Both the position numbers and the translations under genes were made by a program. Under the pieces are notes generated by a model. The model worked only from the letters and a program-made list of their open reading frames with translations. It was not told the origin of the DNA and searched no databases. From NCBI GenBank assembly GCA_013822085.1, contig PNJV01000012.1, forward strand, positions 1-53,931: DNA of 53,931 nt, written 5' to 3'. Of the stretch, positions 1-8,625 are shown in pieces (position 1 is the first letter of the stretch; the number at the start of each line of letters is the position of its first letter). Source of the DNA: Isosphaera sp. (lineage in GTDB: Bacteria > Planctomycetota > Phycisphaerae > Phycisphaerales > UBA1924).

Positions 1-29
1 TGGACATGGGTGTGTGCTCGTGCCGGTGG

Positions 30-104
30 CGCGTGGTGGCGGTGGGCGGTGGGCGGTGGGTGGTGGGCGGTGGGGGGTGGGAGGTGGGAGGTGGGAGGTG
101 GGGC
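30..104. repeat. G-rich imperfect tandem repeat downstream of the VWA gene
   Basis: Plus-strand run of GGTGGGC, GGTGGGA and GGTGGGG units with no coding role visible. It lies just beyond the stop of the minus-strand VWA gene, so its transcript would be C-rich here. Four or more runs of three or more G separated by 1-3 bases make it a canonical G-quadruplex motif on the plus strand. A 21-base part (69-89) recurs exactly at 13630-13650. Confidence 0.7.
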
Positions 105-3100
105 TATTGGTCGGAGATCTCGCCCTGTGCGCGTTCCTTGGCCTTGCGCAGGCGCGCCAGGCCGGACTGGCCGGGCTGGCCGGGCTGGGCCTGGTCAGAG
201 GCGGGCTGGGCCGGCTTGGAGACGACCGGGGCGGCGGGCTGGTCGACGAGCGGGCCCGTGGAGGCAGCGGCCAGCTCAGCGTCCGAGGCGTGGAACTTGG
301 CCGGCGTCGGCCGGGGCTGGGCGCCCGGGGGCGTGCCGGAGGCAGCGCGGCGCTGGGCCTTGGAGCGTGCGGCCCGCAGGGCCTGGGCGTTGGCGGTGCG
401 GGCCGAGCGGGAGGCCGAGAAGAGCCCGGCGACGGCCCGGGACATGGCGCGCACGTCCAGTCGCACCCGGCGGACGCCCACGTCGGCCAGGAACGCGCCG
501 ATGGCGATCAGGGCCACGGCCAGCCAGACGGGCGTCCGCGAGCGCGGCACGGTCACGCCCTCGGGGCTCCAGAGCTGCGCGGCGCGGGCGGGGTCGGGCG
601 GGAGGACGCGCCCGCCGGTGAGCTTGGCCACCTGCTCCAGGAGCGCGGCGTTGTCGGTCAGGGCGCGGTACTCGTCGGAGAATGGCCGCGAGACGGCCGC
701 CTGCGCCGAGCCGCGCACGACCGAGCCGTCGGGGAGCGATTGCTCGTAGGTCAGGCCGACGGTGTAGGTGCCCGAGGCGGGGGTCTCGACGGCGCCCTCG
801 TATCGGCCCGGGCCGACCTGGGTCAGGCGCACCGGCGAGGCGGAGAAGTCGGGGGCCACGGCCGAGCCCTGCCAGCGGAGGAAGTCGAGGCGATCGCCGG
901 CCTGGTCGAGGGCCTCGACGATCAGCACGGTGCGGTCGGCGCGGTCGGAGGTGGAGACGCGGATGTTGGGGCTGCCCTCGGGGCGCATGGCCCAGCGGAC
1001 GTGCTGCTCCCAGAAGGCGCGGAAGTGCTCCCAGGCGACCCAGGCCCCGGCCCACTTGCCCGTGGCGTCGGAGGTGAACGTGACCACGCGCCCCAGGCCG
1101 TGCTGCCACTGGGCCAGGACGGGGTCGTTCTCCTGGCCGCGCAGGACCACCTGCGAGAGCCCCTGGCGGTCGGAGGCCACCACGTAGCCCGAGATCGGGG
1201 GCACCGGCGTGGGCACGCCGCGCATGGGCTCGGTGCCGGCCAGGCTCAGGGCCGGCGAGAATGGCTGCCCCTCCCAGATCAGGGAGCGTTTGACGGTCTT
1301 GGCTTCCTTGATGAAGATCTCGGGGAGCGTTGCCAGCTGCTCTTGGACCGTGACCTCGTGGTAGGCGCCCCCCGTGGCCTCGGCGATGCGTCGCATGTTG
1401 TCCGGGCTCCCCGCGGGCCCGTCGTGGGGGAAGACGGCGACGGTCGAGACGGTGACCTTGTTGTCGATGAAGTTCTGGATCAGGGCGTTGGAGGGGGGCG
1501 ACGGGTCGCCGTCGGAGATGATGATGACGTGCTTCTGGCCGGCGGCGACGGGCTTGAGCGCGTCGAGCGAGGCGCTCATGAGGGAGTGGAAGTCGGGGGC
1601 GTCGCCGTAGGACATGGCGCCGATGGCGCGGAAGTGGGAGGACTTGTCGCCGACCTCTTCGAGGGGGTGGACCCACCCGACGTTGCCGCCGTTCCAGCTG
1701 AACTCGACGATGCCGGCCAGGTCCTTGCTCGAGAGCGCGCCGATGGCGGCCTCGGCGGTCCGGCGGCCCCAGAAGTTGCCCTCGGGGACCTCGCACGAGT
1801 GCATGATGAGCATCAGCGCGCCGCGGGGGATCTCGCGGCGGTTGGGCACGTCCAGGCGGATGGGCAGGGCGTCGGCCAGCGGCGAGCCGATCCAGCCGCC
1901 GGCGCCGAAGGCGTCGTCGCCGCCGATGACGACCAGGCCCCCGCCCAGGTCGTGGACGTAGGACTTGAGCTCCTCCTGCTGGACCAGGGAGAAGTCGTGG
2001 GCGGGGGTGTTGACCAGCACGACGCACTCGAAGGTGCCCAGCTCCTGGAGCGAGGCCCAGCCGGGCTGGGTGGGGCGGAGCTGGGACTCGATGCGGGCCT
2101 GGGCCAGGGCGTTCTGGAGCTGCTGGGCCTGGTCGGTCTTGTTGGTGAGCACCAGGACGCGGCCCTGGCCGCCGACGAAGGTGACGGCCAGGGTTCGGTT
2201 GTTCTCCAGGAGCGTGTCGCCGGAGGCGCCCGAGTCGGGCTCGAAGAGGGCCTCGAAGCGGACCGGGCCGCGGCGCGGCGGGAGCTTGACGGTGATGGTC
2301 TGGACGTTGAGGCCCGGGCGGAGCTGGACGGGGCGCCAGAGCTGGTCGTCCTGGTCCAGGGCCACGGGCTGGCCGTCGATCAGCAGCGTGACGCGGCCGG
2401 TGGCTGCGCGGGTGGCGTTGAGGACCAGGCGCAGGGTGGCGCTCTCGCCGGAGCGCGCTGTCGAGGGGGCCAGCAGCCGCTCGGCGATGACCTCGCCGGC
2501 CAGCGTGAAGCGCGCCGGCACCACGTCGATGGGCACGCCGGCTGCGCGGGCGGCCTGGGCGGCCTGGAGGAGGCTCCCGGCGGTCTCGTTGCCGTCCGAG
2601 AAGAGCGCGATGCGCGTGGCGGCGTCCTCCGGGCGCAGGGCCAGGGCCAGGCGCACGCCGGACTCGAGGTTGGTCGAGTCGGTCGGGCCGGGGTCGCGGA
2701 TGTCCACCTGGGAGGGCGTAAAGCCGGGGCCGATCGGCCTGGGGCGCGAGTGCGGCAGGGCGTCGCGGGCGACGGTGACCAGCCCGACGCGGTCGGTGGG
2801 CTTGCCCTGCGGGGCGCGCTCGATGTAGCCCAGGGCCTCGGGCTGGGCCGAGGTGGGCCGGGACCGGCTCACGTCGATGACGCCGATGATGGCCACGTCG
2901 CGGCTGTCGCGCCGCCAGGAGGGCTCGGCCATGGCCAGCAGGATCAGCAGCACCACCACCAGGCGCACCACCAGCGCGACGGCCCGCGTGGTGCCGCGCA
3001 GGCCCGAGAGCGACCGCCGGCCGATCCACACGATGGCCAGGCCCACCGGCACCAGCAGCCACAGCCAGCCGGGGCGGTCGAACTGGAGCGGGCCGAGGGT

Positions 3101-3166
3101 GAGCGCAAGCGTGGGCGCCAGGTGCCCAGCGGGCCAGGCGCCCACGGCCAGCAGGACCGGGGTCAT
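104..3166 (-). CDS. Large VWA-domain membrane protein with an amidotransferase-like segment
   Basis: Predicted 1020-residue membrane protein. Two helices (about 33-49 and 61-79) are followed by a first VWA-like region with DVSRS (98-102) and SDGNET (about 190-195), which resemble metal-binding MIDAS elements. A class I glutamine-amidotransferase-like segment follows (about 335-440, with a GGGLVVIGGDDAF motif), then a second VWA-like region (about 448-620, with IISDGD), a helix at about 878-898 and a 120-residue Pro/Ala/Gln-rich tail. This architecture is known from planctomycete VWA proteins, generally tied to envelope or secreted-protein assembly; substrate and role here are unknown. The ATG overlaps the stop of the upstream NHL gene as ATGA (3163-3166), so it is translationally coupled. 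The frame stays open upstream of this ATG, but that part only shadows the NHL gene. Confidence 0.85.
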   Translation of the reverse strand: MTPVLLAVGAWPAGHLAPTLALTLGPLQFDRPGWLWLLVPVGLAIVWIGRRSLSGLRGTTRAVALVVRLVVVLLILLAMAEPSWRRDSRDVAIIGVIDVSRSRPTSAQPEALGYIERAPQGKPTDRVGLVTVARDALPHSRPRPIGPGFTPSQVDIRDPGPTDSTNLESGVRLALALRPEDAATRIALFSDGNETAGSLLQAAQAARAAGVPIDVVPARFTLAGEVIAERLLAPSTARSGESATLRLVLNATRAATGRVTLLIDGQPVALDQDDQLWRPVQLRPGLNVQTITVKLPPRRGPVRFEALFEPDSGASGDTLLENNRTLAVTFVGGQGRVLVLTNKTDQAQQLQNALAQARIESQLRPTQPGWASLQELGTFECVVLVNTPAHDFSLVQQEELKSYVHDLGGGLVVIGGDDAFGAGGWIGSPLADALPIRLDVPNRREIPRGALMLIMHSCEVPEGNFWGRRTAEAAIGALSSKDLAGIVEFSWNGGNVGWVHPLEEVGDKSSHFRAIGAMSYGDAPDFHSLMSASLDALKPVAAGQKHVIIISDGDPSPPSNALIQNFIDNKVTVSTVAVFPHDGPAGSPDNMRRIAEATGGAYHEVTVQEQLATLPEIFIKEAKTVKRSLIWEGQPFSPALSLAGTEPMRGVPTPVPPISGYVVASDRQGLSQVVLRGQENDPVLAQWQHGLGRVVTFTSDATGKWAGAWVAWEHFRAFWEQHVRWAMRPEGSPNIRVSTSDRADRTVLIVEALDQAGDRLDFLRWQGSAVAPDFSASPVRLTQVGPGRYEGAVETPASGTYTVGLTYEQSLPDGSVVRGSAQAAVSRPFSDEYRALTDNAALLEQVAKLTGGRVLPPDPARAAQLWSPEGVTVPRSRTPVWLAVALIAIGAFLADVGVRRVRLDVRAMSRAVAGLFSASRSARTANAQALRAARSKAQRRAASGTPPGAQPRPTPAKFHASDAELAAASTGPLVDQPAAPVVSKPAQPASDQAQPGQPGQSGLARLRKAKERAQGEISDQ

Positions 3167-4269
3167 CGTCTGGGCCTCCACAGGCCGGGGTCGCCGCTGG
3201 CCGAGATCCTGCCGTTGCGGCCCTCGGTGACGTAGACGGTGCCGTCGAGCACGGCCAGGTCCCACGGCTCGGCCAGCGCGCCGGGCTGCCTGCCCGGGGC
3301 GCCCCAGGCCCCCAGGACTCGGCCTGAGGCCAGGTCCAGCCGGCGCAGGCGCGAGCCGCCGAACTCGGCCAGCAGCGCCGTGCCGTCGCCCGGGGCGTGT
3401 ATCCCGCGCGGGTGGCTCAGGGGCGCCTGCTCGGGCTCGGGGCCGGGCCGCGGCGTGACCCAGGCGATCAGCTCGCCCTCGAGGGAGAGCCTGCCGACGC
3501 GGCTGTTGATCGAGTCGCACAGGAGCAGCTCGCGCGCCGCCGGGTCGATGGCCAGCGACTGCGGGCGGGTGAAGCGCGGCTGGTCGGGGTCCTCGGGCCG
3601 GCCGGGCCCGCCGATGACCCTGACCGGGGCCCAGGAGGCGTCGAAGACGGTCACGCGGTCCTGGCCGCCGAACTCGCTGACGTAGAAGCGTTCGGCGCGG
3701 CCGGCGTGGTCGGCCAGGACGGCCACGTCACACGGATATGTGAATTGGCCGGGCGCGGTGCCAAAGCCCCCGACGACGCGCGCCGGCTCGGGCGTTGTGG
3801 GCTCCCAGGCCGGGCGCAGGTCGGTCCGGCCGATGATCGCCGGGTCGACGGGCGTGACGCGGTAGACCAGGACGCGGTGCTCGTGGGTGTCGGCCAGGTA
3901 GAGGCAGGGGTTGCCCTCGGCGTCGGGGCCGACCGCCAGGCCGGTGGGGTAGCCGCGCTGGGACCGGGTGAGCCAGAAGAACTCGATGCACCGGCCCGTG
4001 CGCGGGTCCAGGCGCTGGACCCTGCCCGAGCGGTCGACGACCCAGAGCGTGTGCGCGTCGGCGGCGATGGCCCTGGGGGTGACAAAGAGCCCCGGCTCGG
4101 TGCCCGGCGCCCCGATGATCCGCACGCCGGGGACGGGCGCGGGCAGGTCGGCCTCGGGGGCTGAGTCCAGGCAGCCGGTCGGCAGCGCCGCGGCCAGCAG
4201 CGCCGGGCCCAGGGCCAGGCGCCGTTGCCAGGGTCCGGACCGGCGAGATAGTGGGGCGGGCGTGGCCAC
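3163..4269 (-). CDS. NHL-repeat beta-propeller lipoprotein
   Basis: 368 residues. The N-terminus has arginines, a hydrophobic stretch and LPTGC near residue 33, a plausible but imperfect lipobox (Pro at -3). The rest consists of repeated blades of the type 'ITGLAVGPDG..LYVADTHEHRVLVY' and '..SLAIDPAARELLLCDS', characteristic of NHL repeats that fold as a six-bladed propeller and serve as binding scaffolds. It is probably anchored in the periplasm. It starts with GTG, 21 bp after the stop of the WYL regulator, and its stop overlaps the VWA gene by 4 bp, so the three genes look like one transcription unit. The GTG has no evident Shine-Dalgarno, so the start is less certain than the frame. Confidence 0.8.
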   Translation of the reverse strand: MATPAPLSRRSGPWQRRLALGPALLAAALPTGCLDSAPEADLPAPVPGVRIIGAPGTEPGLFVTPRAIAADAHTLWVVDRSGRVQRLDPRTGRCIEFFWLTRSQRGYPTGLAVGPDAEGNPCLYLADTHEHRVLVYRVTPVDPAIIGRTDLRPAWEPTTPEPARVVGGFGTAPGQFTYPCDVAVLADHAGRAERFYVSEFGGQDRVTVFDASWAPVRVIGGPGRPEDPDQPRFTRPQSLAIDPAARELLLCDSINSRVGRLSLEGELIAWVTPRPGPEPEQAPLSHPRGIHAPGDGTALLAEFGGSRLRRLDLASGRVLGAWGAPGRQPGALAEPWDLAVLDGTVYVTEGRNGRISASGDPGLWRPRR

Positions 4270-4290
4270 GGGCGCGATGGTTGTACGGCC

Positions 4291-5415
4291 CTAGGCCTGA
4301 TCGGTTGCAAGGGTTGCGGGGGGGCGGGCGTAATTGGCCGCGATCTGCACGGCCAGGTCGGCCACCCGGCGGGCCAGCTCCGGCGGCTGGAGGACCGTGC
4401 AGGCCGGGCCCAGGGACAGGACCCACCAGACGATCTCGTCCAGGCCGGCCACGGTGAAGCGCAGCGTCACCGAGCCGTCGGGGTGGTGCTCGGCCTCCTG
4501 GGTGTGGTGCCAGCGCGTGTCGGCGACGGTCTCGGCGATGGGGGGCAACACGCGCAGGGCCACGCGCTGGTCGTGCGGGCCGCGGATCATCTGCCAGGCG
4601 TTGCCGATGTGGTCGTCGATCGAGAAATCGTCCGGGATGGCGTACGCGGTCGCGGTGATCGCCGCCGACCTGATCCGGCGGAGCTTGAGCGAGCGGACCT
4701 GGCCGTGCCCGCGGTGGAGCCCCACCGCGTACCAGGCGCGCACCGAGAACCAGAGCGTGTAGGGCTCGAAGACAAAGGGCTCCGACGGGGCCCGCCGAGA
4801 GGGCGAGGCGTAGGTCAGGCGCAGGGCCCGGCGGCGCTCGATGGCGCCCCGGATCAGGCGGTAGACCTGCTCCTCGCCGTCGGTGGCCTGCTCCGAGCCG
4901 CGCGCCGGCTGGAGGCGGATCGAGTCCATCACCGGCTCGAGCCGCGAGCGCAGCTCCGGCGGCAGCTGCGACTCGATCTTCCACTTGGCCTTCATGGCCG
5001 CCGAGAGGTGCGCCACCTGGCCGCGCCCGGCCACGTCCTCGCACAGCACGATCAGGGCCAGGGCCTCCTCGGGGGTCAGCTGGAGCGGCGCCAGGAAGGT
5101 GCTCTGGGGCATGACGTAGCCCTTGGCCTTGCGGTCGAAGGTGACGTTGAGGCCGGTGCGGGCCAGGGTGTCCAGGTCGCGGTAGATGGTCTTGGCTGAG
5201 ACCTTGAAGTGCTCGGCCAGCGAGGTGGGGGTCCAGTCTCGGCGGGCCTGCAAGAGGGTGATCAGCTCCAGGAGGCGGTCGAGGCGGGCGGCCTGCTCAG
5301 CGGCGTCGGGCGGGTCGGTCTTTGGGCTCGCTGGCCGGATGGGCCTGGCGCGTGGGGTCGGCGGGGCGGGCGGGAGCTTGGGATGTTTGCTGGGCGGGGG
5401 CACAGCGGGCATCAT
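4291..5415 (-). CDS. WYL-domain transcriptional regulator (DeoR/YafY-type)
   Basis: About 374 residues. A proline-rich N-terminal 40 residues precedes a winged helix-turn-helix (about 43-105, with 'TPTSLAEHFKVSAKTIYRDL'). A middle helical region is followed by a WYL domain (about 200-245, with 'FEPYTLWFSVRAWYAVGLHR') and a C-terminal WCX-like extension. WYL regulators bind DNA as dimers and sense small ligands or nucleic acid through the WYL pocket. I prefer the tandem ATG-ATG at 5415/5412, preceded by GAGG, over a TTG eight codons upstream. It heads a unit with the NHL and VWA genes and is divergent from the sigma-54 activator across about 480 bp, so autoregulation from that region is plausible. 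Confidence 0.85.
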   Translation of the reverse strand: MMPAVPPPSKHPKLPPAPPTPRARPIRPASPKTDPPDAAEQAARLDRLLELITLLQARRDWTPTSLAEHFKVSAKTIYRDLDTLARTGLNVTFDRKAKGYVMPQSTFLAPLQLTPEEALALIVLCEDVAGRGQVAHLSAAMKAKWKIESQLPPELRSRLEPVMDSIRLQPARGSEQATDGEEQVYRLIRGAIERRRALRLTYASPSRRAPSEPFVFEPYTLWFSVRAWYAVGLHRGHGQVRSLKLRRIRSAAITATAYAIPDDFSIDDHIGNAWQMIRGPHDQRVALRVLPPIAETVADTRWHHTQEAEHHPDGSVTLRFTVAGLDEIVWWVLSLGPACTVLQPPELARRVADLAVQIAANYARPPATLATDQA

Positions 5416-5692
5416 CCTCGGGGGCCCCCTTGTTGGCAACGCGCCGCCCGTGCGCTGCGCACGCCTGGGTCATCGGGCGTGGTGGCGATTGCCCCATACA
5501 GTGGATTCCCGTACTTGGGAAAGCCCGCGCCCGGATTCGATCGGTGATAAATTGGGAAAAATGGGAGTGATGCGGTAGCCCTGCGCGGCGTGATGATCAG
5601 GGAAGACCAGCGCAGGGCGCGTGGGGAAGGCGCGAGTTATTGTCCGCCTCATGAGCGAATGAACAACAACGGTTCCTTTGCAAAGAAAGCCC

Positions 5693-5721
5693 TTGCACGG
5701 GGCTAGATCGGGGTGTATTGT
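5693..5721 (+). promoter_or_regulatory. Possible sigma-70-type promoter of the sigma-54 activator gene
   Basis: TTGCAC (5693-5698) and TATTGT (5716-5721) are separated by 17 bp in an AT-richer stretch. The -35 match is poor (3/6) and the -10 fair (4/6). The transcript would have a leader of about 170 nt starting just before the 5733-5761 dyad. Confidence 0.3.
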
Positions 5722-5732
5722 GCCCCCAAGCT

Positions 5733-5761
5733 GCGCATGATGCAGACGATGCATCGTGCGC
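5733..5761. promoter_or_regulatory. 12-bp dyad or RNA hairpin in the leader of the activator gene
   Basis: Left arm GCGCATGATGCA (5733-5744), 5-nt spacer, right arm TGCATCGTGCGC (5750-5761). Eleven of 12 positions pair by Watson-Crick rules and the remaining one is a G-T wobble in RNA. It begins 12 nt after the proposed -10 hexamer, a position suited to an operator or a 5'-terminal mRNA hairpin. Confidence 0.4.
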
Positions 5762-5898
5762 TCCCGTGAGGGTGTGCCCGCCGCCGGAGGATCCGGTGGA
5801 GCGCGACCGGACATGGTCCGAGGCACCCCGTAATCCGGAGGAGATGAGAGGAGACCCTTCCACGCGCCCCCGGCGTGGAACGAGAAAGAGACGCCAGG

Positions 5899-6945
5899 AT
5901 GTCCGTGCGCGCTGGTCCGCCGGAGGGCGGCAAGACAACCCGGGATCAGCTGGCTGCGGAAGCAGCGGCGATCGAGCAGGGATTGCAGCTGCCCGCGCCG
6001 GCGATGGTGGGCGCGTCGGGGGCGATGGAGCGGCTGAACAAGCTCATCGAAGCGGTGGCCCGCAAGGACTGCACCGTGCTGATCCAGGGGCCGTCGGGCT
6101 CGGGCAAGGAGCTGGTGGCCCGGCACGTGCACGCGCGCAGCGAGCGGGCCGCCGGGCCGATGGTCGCCGTCGACTGCACCGGCCTGCGCGACACGCTCCT
6201 TGAGAGCCAGCTCTTTGGCCACGTCAAGGGGGCCTTCACCGGGGCCGAGCAGAGCACGCTGGGGTTCATCCGCGCCGCCGACAGCGGGACGGTCTTCCTC
6301 GACGAGATCGGCGAGATGGACCTTAAGACGCAGGCCAAGCTGCTGCGTTGCATCCAGGAGCGGGTGGTGGTGCCGCTGGGCGCGGTGCGGCCGGTCGCGG
6401 TGGACGTGCGGTTCATCTGCGCCACGCACCGCGACCTGCGCGCCATGGCCACGCGCGGCGAGTTCCGCGAGGACCTGTACTACCGGCTCGACGTGGTGCG
6501 CCTGCGCACGCCCGCCCTGGCCGACCGCCGCGAGGACGTGCCCGCGCTGGCCGAGCACTTCCTGGGCGCCCTGGCCGAGGAATACAACGAGGCCCCCAAG
6601 CGCCTCAGCGACGAGGCCATGGTGTGCCTGGGCGCTTACGACTGGCCCGGCAACGTCCGCGAGCTGGCCAACGCCGTCGAGCACGCCCTGGTCTTTTGCG
6701 ACAGCGACCTGATCATGCCCGAGCACCTGCCCGAGCGGCTGCGCGTGGTGGCCACCGGCCGGCTGGGCGAGGTGCGCATGATGCCCATGGCCGAAGAGCT
6801 GACGACCCTCGAAGAGTCCGAACGGCGGCTGATCGCCCGCGCCCTGCGGGCCACCGAGGGCAACCAGTCCAAGGCCGCGGCGATCCTGCGCATCGACCGC
6901 CGCAGGCTGGCCCGCAAGGTCCGCAGGTACAAGCTGGATTCCTGA
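5899..6945 (+). CDS. Sigma-54-dependent transcriptional activator (no sensory domain)
   Basis: 348 residues. An N-terminus of only about 35 residues precedes a complete AAA+ sigma-54 activator core. Visible motifs are Walker A GPSGSGKE (64-71), the sigma-54 contact loop GAFTGA (111-116), Walker [11 protein letters not shown] (131-140) and the R-finger region '[13 protein letters not shown]'. A Fis-type helix-turn-helix ends the protein ('[24 protein letters not shown]'). The enzyme would remodel RNA polymerase-sigma-54 at enhancer-bound promoters. There is no receiver, GAF or PAS domain, so activity must be set by expression level or a partner. I chose ATG 5899 over an in-frame GTG at 5875; both lack a strong ribosome site. 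The bactofilin gene follows after about 370 bp. Confidence 0.9.
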   Translation: MSVRAGPPEGGKTTRDQLAAEAAAIEQGLQLPAPAMVGASGAMERLNKLIEAVARKDCTVLIQGPSGSGKELVARHVHARSERAAGPMVAVDCTGLRDTLLESQLFGHVKGAFTGAEQSTLGFIRAADSGTVFLDEIGEMDLKTQAKLLRCIQERVVVPLGAVRPVAVDVRFICATHRDLRAMATRGEFREDLYYRLDVVRLRTPALADRREDVPALAEHFLGALAEEYNEAPKRLSDEAMVCLGAYDWPGNVRELANAVEHALVFCDSDLIMPEHLPERLRVVATGRLGEVRMMPMAEELTTLEESERRLIARALRATEGNQSKAAAILRIDRRRLARKVRRYKLDS

Positions 6946-7313
6946 GTGTGCCTTTGTCGGCGCGGTGACGCGCAGGTGCGCACGGCCTGCGCGCGTGCCG
7001 GCGTTGCCGGAGGCGCAGCGGCAGGCGCTGGGGCGCTTTGGCGCATGCCTGCGCGCAGGTCCGGGCGCGGGGTGAGGAGGGTGTGGTGCTGTGGCCGTTG
7101 GGGGGGTGGGGTGTGGGGTGTGGCCAGCGGACCGGAGAGGCTCGGTCGGGCCTGACGCGCAGGAATTGTGCACGCCGGGTCGGGCGCGTGCCGAAGAGTG
7201 CGTGGGTCCTGCGTGTGCGGGATCGTGATCGGCGCCGGGCGCGTGCCGGTCGGCCGGGCGTGGTGCCCGGCAGCTATTGGACCGCGATCCCAATGTCCCG
7301 GAGCAGACGCAGC
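6946..7313. other. Intergenic region before the bactofilin gene
   Basis: About 370 bp without a gene I can support. It contains a G-run cluster (7100-7120) and a perfect CCGGGC/GCCCGG hairpin with a 5-nt loop (7254-7270) about 40 nt before the bactofilin start. No T-tract follows the hairpin, so I do not call a terminator. Confidence 0.5.
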
Positions 7314-7889
7314 ATGAGCACCCGCGCGACCGCAATAAGCAACGCCGAGGCGACCAGCACGACCGTGATCGCGGCCGACACGGTGATCCGCGGCGAGGTG
7401 ACGTTCGCCAACAGCGCGCAGGTCATGGGGCGCGTCGAGGGGCGCATCAGCTCGCCGGGTCATCTGGTGATCGGGCAGGGGGCCGAGTGCAAGGCGTCGG
7501 TGCAGGCCGGCACGCTGGTGGTCGACGGGCTGGTGGAGGGGGACGTGATCGCCACCGAGCGGCTGGAGCTCAACTCGTCGGCGATGATCAAGGGGGACGT
7601 GATCGCCACCAAGCTGGTGGTCTCGGAGGGGGCGTCGTTCACCGGCCACTGCATCATCGGGGCCGAGGCGACCAAGAAGGCGCTGGCCGCGTCGCAGGGG
7701 CAGGCGGGCGGCGCGGGGCTCGGCGGCGGCGGGCCGGGTGTGACGGCGGGCGCGGACCTGGTGCGCACGCGCATGAAGCAGAACGGCGTGCACGGCGGGG
7801 CCGACCTGGAGAGCACGCTCTCCGGGCTCGAGAGCAAGCTGGCGGGCCTGAGCAAGGCCGGCAAGAGCGCCGTGGCCACGGCCGACTGA
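7314..7889 (+). CDS. Bactofilin (DUF583) cytoskeletal protein
   Basis: 191 residues. The core carries the repeating 'GEVTFANSAQVMGRVEG..' and 'GLVEGDVIATERLELNSSAMIKGDV' pattern of the bactofilin right-handed beta-helix, which polymerises into nucleotide-free filaments used as cell-shape or localisation scaffolds. The C-terminal 70 residues are Gly/Ala-rich and then weakly helical, a typical disordered tail. The chosen ATG (7314) has GGAG 10 nt upstream; an in-frame ATG at 7293 lacks any ribosome site. The gene follows the sigma-54 activator in the same orientation but at a distance, so co-transcription is uncertain. Confidence 0.88.
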   Translation: MSTRATAISNAEATSTTVIAADTVIRGEVTFANSAQVMGRVEGRISSPGHLVIGQGAECKASVQAGTLVVDGLVEGDVIATERLELNSSAMIKGDVIATKLVVSEGASFTGHCIIGAEATKKALAASQGQAGGAGLGGGGPGVTAGADLVRTRMKQNGVHGGADLESTLSGLESKLAGLSKAGKSAVATAD

Positions 7890-7918
7890 GCCTGGCGCCG
7901 GCAGGGGGCGGGGGTCAC

Positions 7919-7924
7919 TAGACT
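7919..7924 (+). promoter_or_regulatory. -10 hexamer of a proposed leaderless promoter (cyclodeaminase gene)
   Basis: TAGACT ends 5 nt before the GTG at 7930, within the context CACTAGACT. No Shine-Dalgarno lies between it and the start codon and no clear -35 is seen. Confidence 0.55.
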
Positions 7925-7929
7925 CCGGC

Positions 7930-8625
7930 GTGGGCGCGTCGCCGACGAGCAATCCCGATGGCCAGGGGGCGGGCGTGGGCTTTGGCCAGGCCGCCGGCGG
8001 TGGTGAGGGCGCCAGCGCGCTCGGTGGGATGACGCTGGCCGGGCTGCTCCGGGCCATCGCGGCAAAGTCGCCCGCGCCCGGCGGGGGGGCGGTGGCCGGG
8101 GCCGTCGGGGCCCTGGGGGCGGCGCTGGCGGAGATGGTCGTGGCGTACTCGCTGGGTCGGCGGGACCTGGCTGCGCACCAGTCGGGGCTGAGCGAGGCGC
8201 AGCGGCGTCTGGCGCGGGCGCGCGGCATGTTCTTGGCGCTGGCGGACGACGACGCGGAGGCGTACGGGCGCGTCAACGAGCTGATGAGGCTGCCCGAGGG
8301 CGACCCGCGGCGGGGCGGGCTGGCGGCGGCGGTCGAGGCCGCGGTGACGGCGCCGATGTCGGTGCTGGCGCTGGCGGCGGAGCTGGCTGCGCTGTGCCTG
8401 GGGCTGCAAGACAAGACCAACCCGCGGCTGGTCAGCGACCTGGAGATCGCCGGGGTGCTGGCGCACGCGTGCGCCAGGTCGGCGTGGTGCAACGTGCGTG
8501 TCAACGCGCCGATGCTCGCCGACCAGGGGCGGCGTGCGGCGGTGCTGCGTGAGGCGGCGGGGCTTGTTCGTCTGACGGGCGAGCGCTGCGCCTGGGCTGA
8601 GGCGGGCGCGGGGGCGGCGCTGTGA
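7930..8625 (+). CDS. Cyclodeaminase/cyclohydrolase (FTCD_C) family protein
   Basis: 231 residues. The segment 'LLRAIAAKSPAPGGGAVAGAVGALGAALAEMV' is the family signature of formiminotetrahydrofolate cyclodeaminase and methenyl-THF cyclohydrolase (FchA) proteins. The rest of the all-helical fold ('DDDAEAYGRVNELMRLP', 'CLGLQDKTNPRLVSDLEIAGVL') also fits. It would act in one-carbon folate metabolism, but the exact reaction cannot be assigned; no histidine-degradation genes are nearby. The GTG at 7930 fits the leaderless pattern; an internal ATG at 8029 would remove a 33-residue Gly/Ala-rich extension and still leave the whole domain. The stop overlaps the next start by 4 bp (GTGA). Confidence 0.78.
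   Translation: MGASPTSNPDGQGAGVGFGQAAGGGEGASALGGMTLAGLLRAIAAKSPAPGGGAVAGAVGALGAALAEMVVAYSLGRRDLAAHQSGLSEAQRRLARARGMFLALADDDAEAYGRVNELMRLPEGDPRRGGLAAAVEAAVTAPMSVLALAAELAALCLGLQDKTNPRLVSDLEIAGVLAHACARSAWCNVRVNAPMLADQGRRAAVLREAAGLVRLTGERCAWAEAGAGAAL

Larger units (their letters stand above)
5416..5898. other. Divergent regulatory region between the WYL regulator and the sigma-54 activator
   Basis: About 480 bp with no convincing gene. Stretches at about 5500-5575 and 5640-5720 are clearly AT-richer than the surrounding genes. It holds a weak sigma-70-type promoter facing plus (5693-5721) and a long dyad (5733-5761). An ATG at 5844 preceded by GGAGGAG opens a frame, but the spacing is too short and the product is an arginine-rich shadow of the activator gene. 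Confidence 0.6.

Noticed and set aside
5844-6203. ATG preceded by GGAGGAG opening a small plus-strand frame
   Set aside because: The SD-ATG spacing is about 2 nt, the product is basic low-complexity, and the frame is embedded in the activator gene.
7048-7059. Perfect palindrome CCTGCGCGCAGG as an operator
   Set aside because: Dozens of 12-nt palindromes are expected in a window of this size and GC content.
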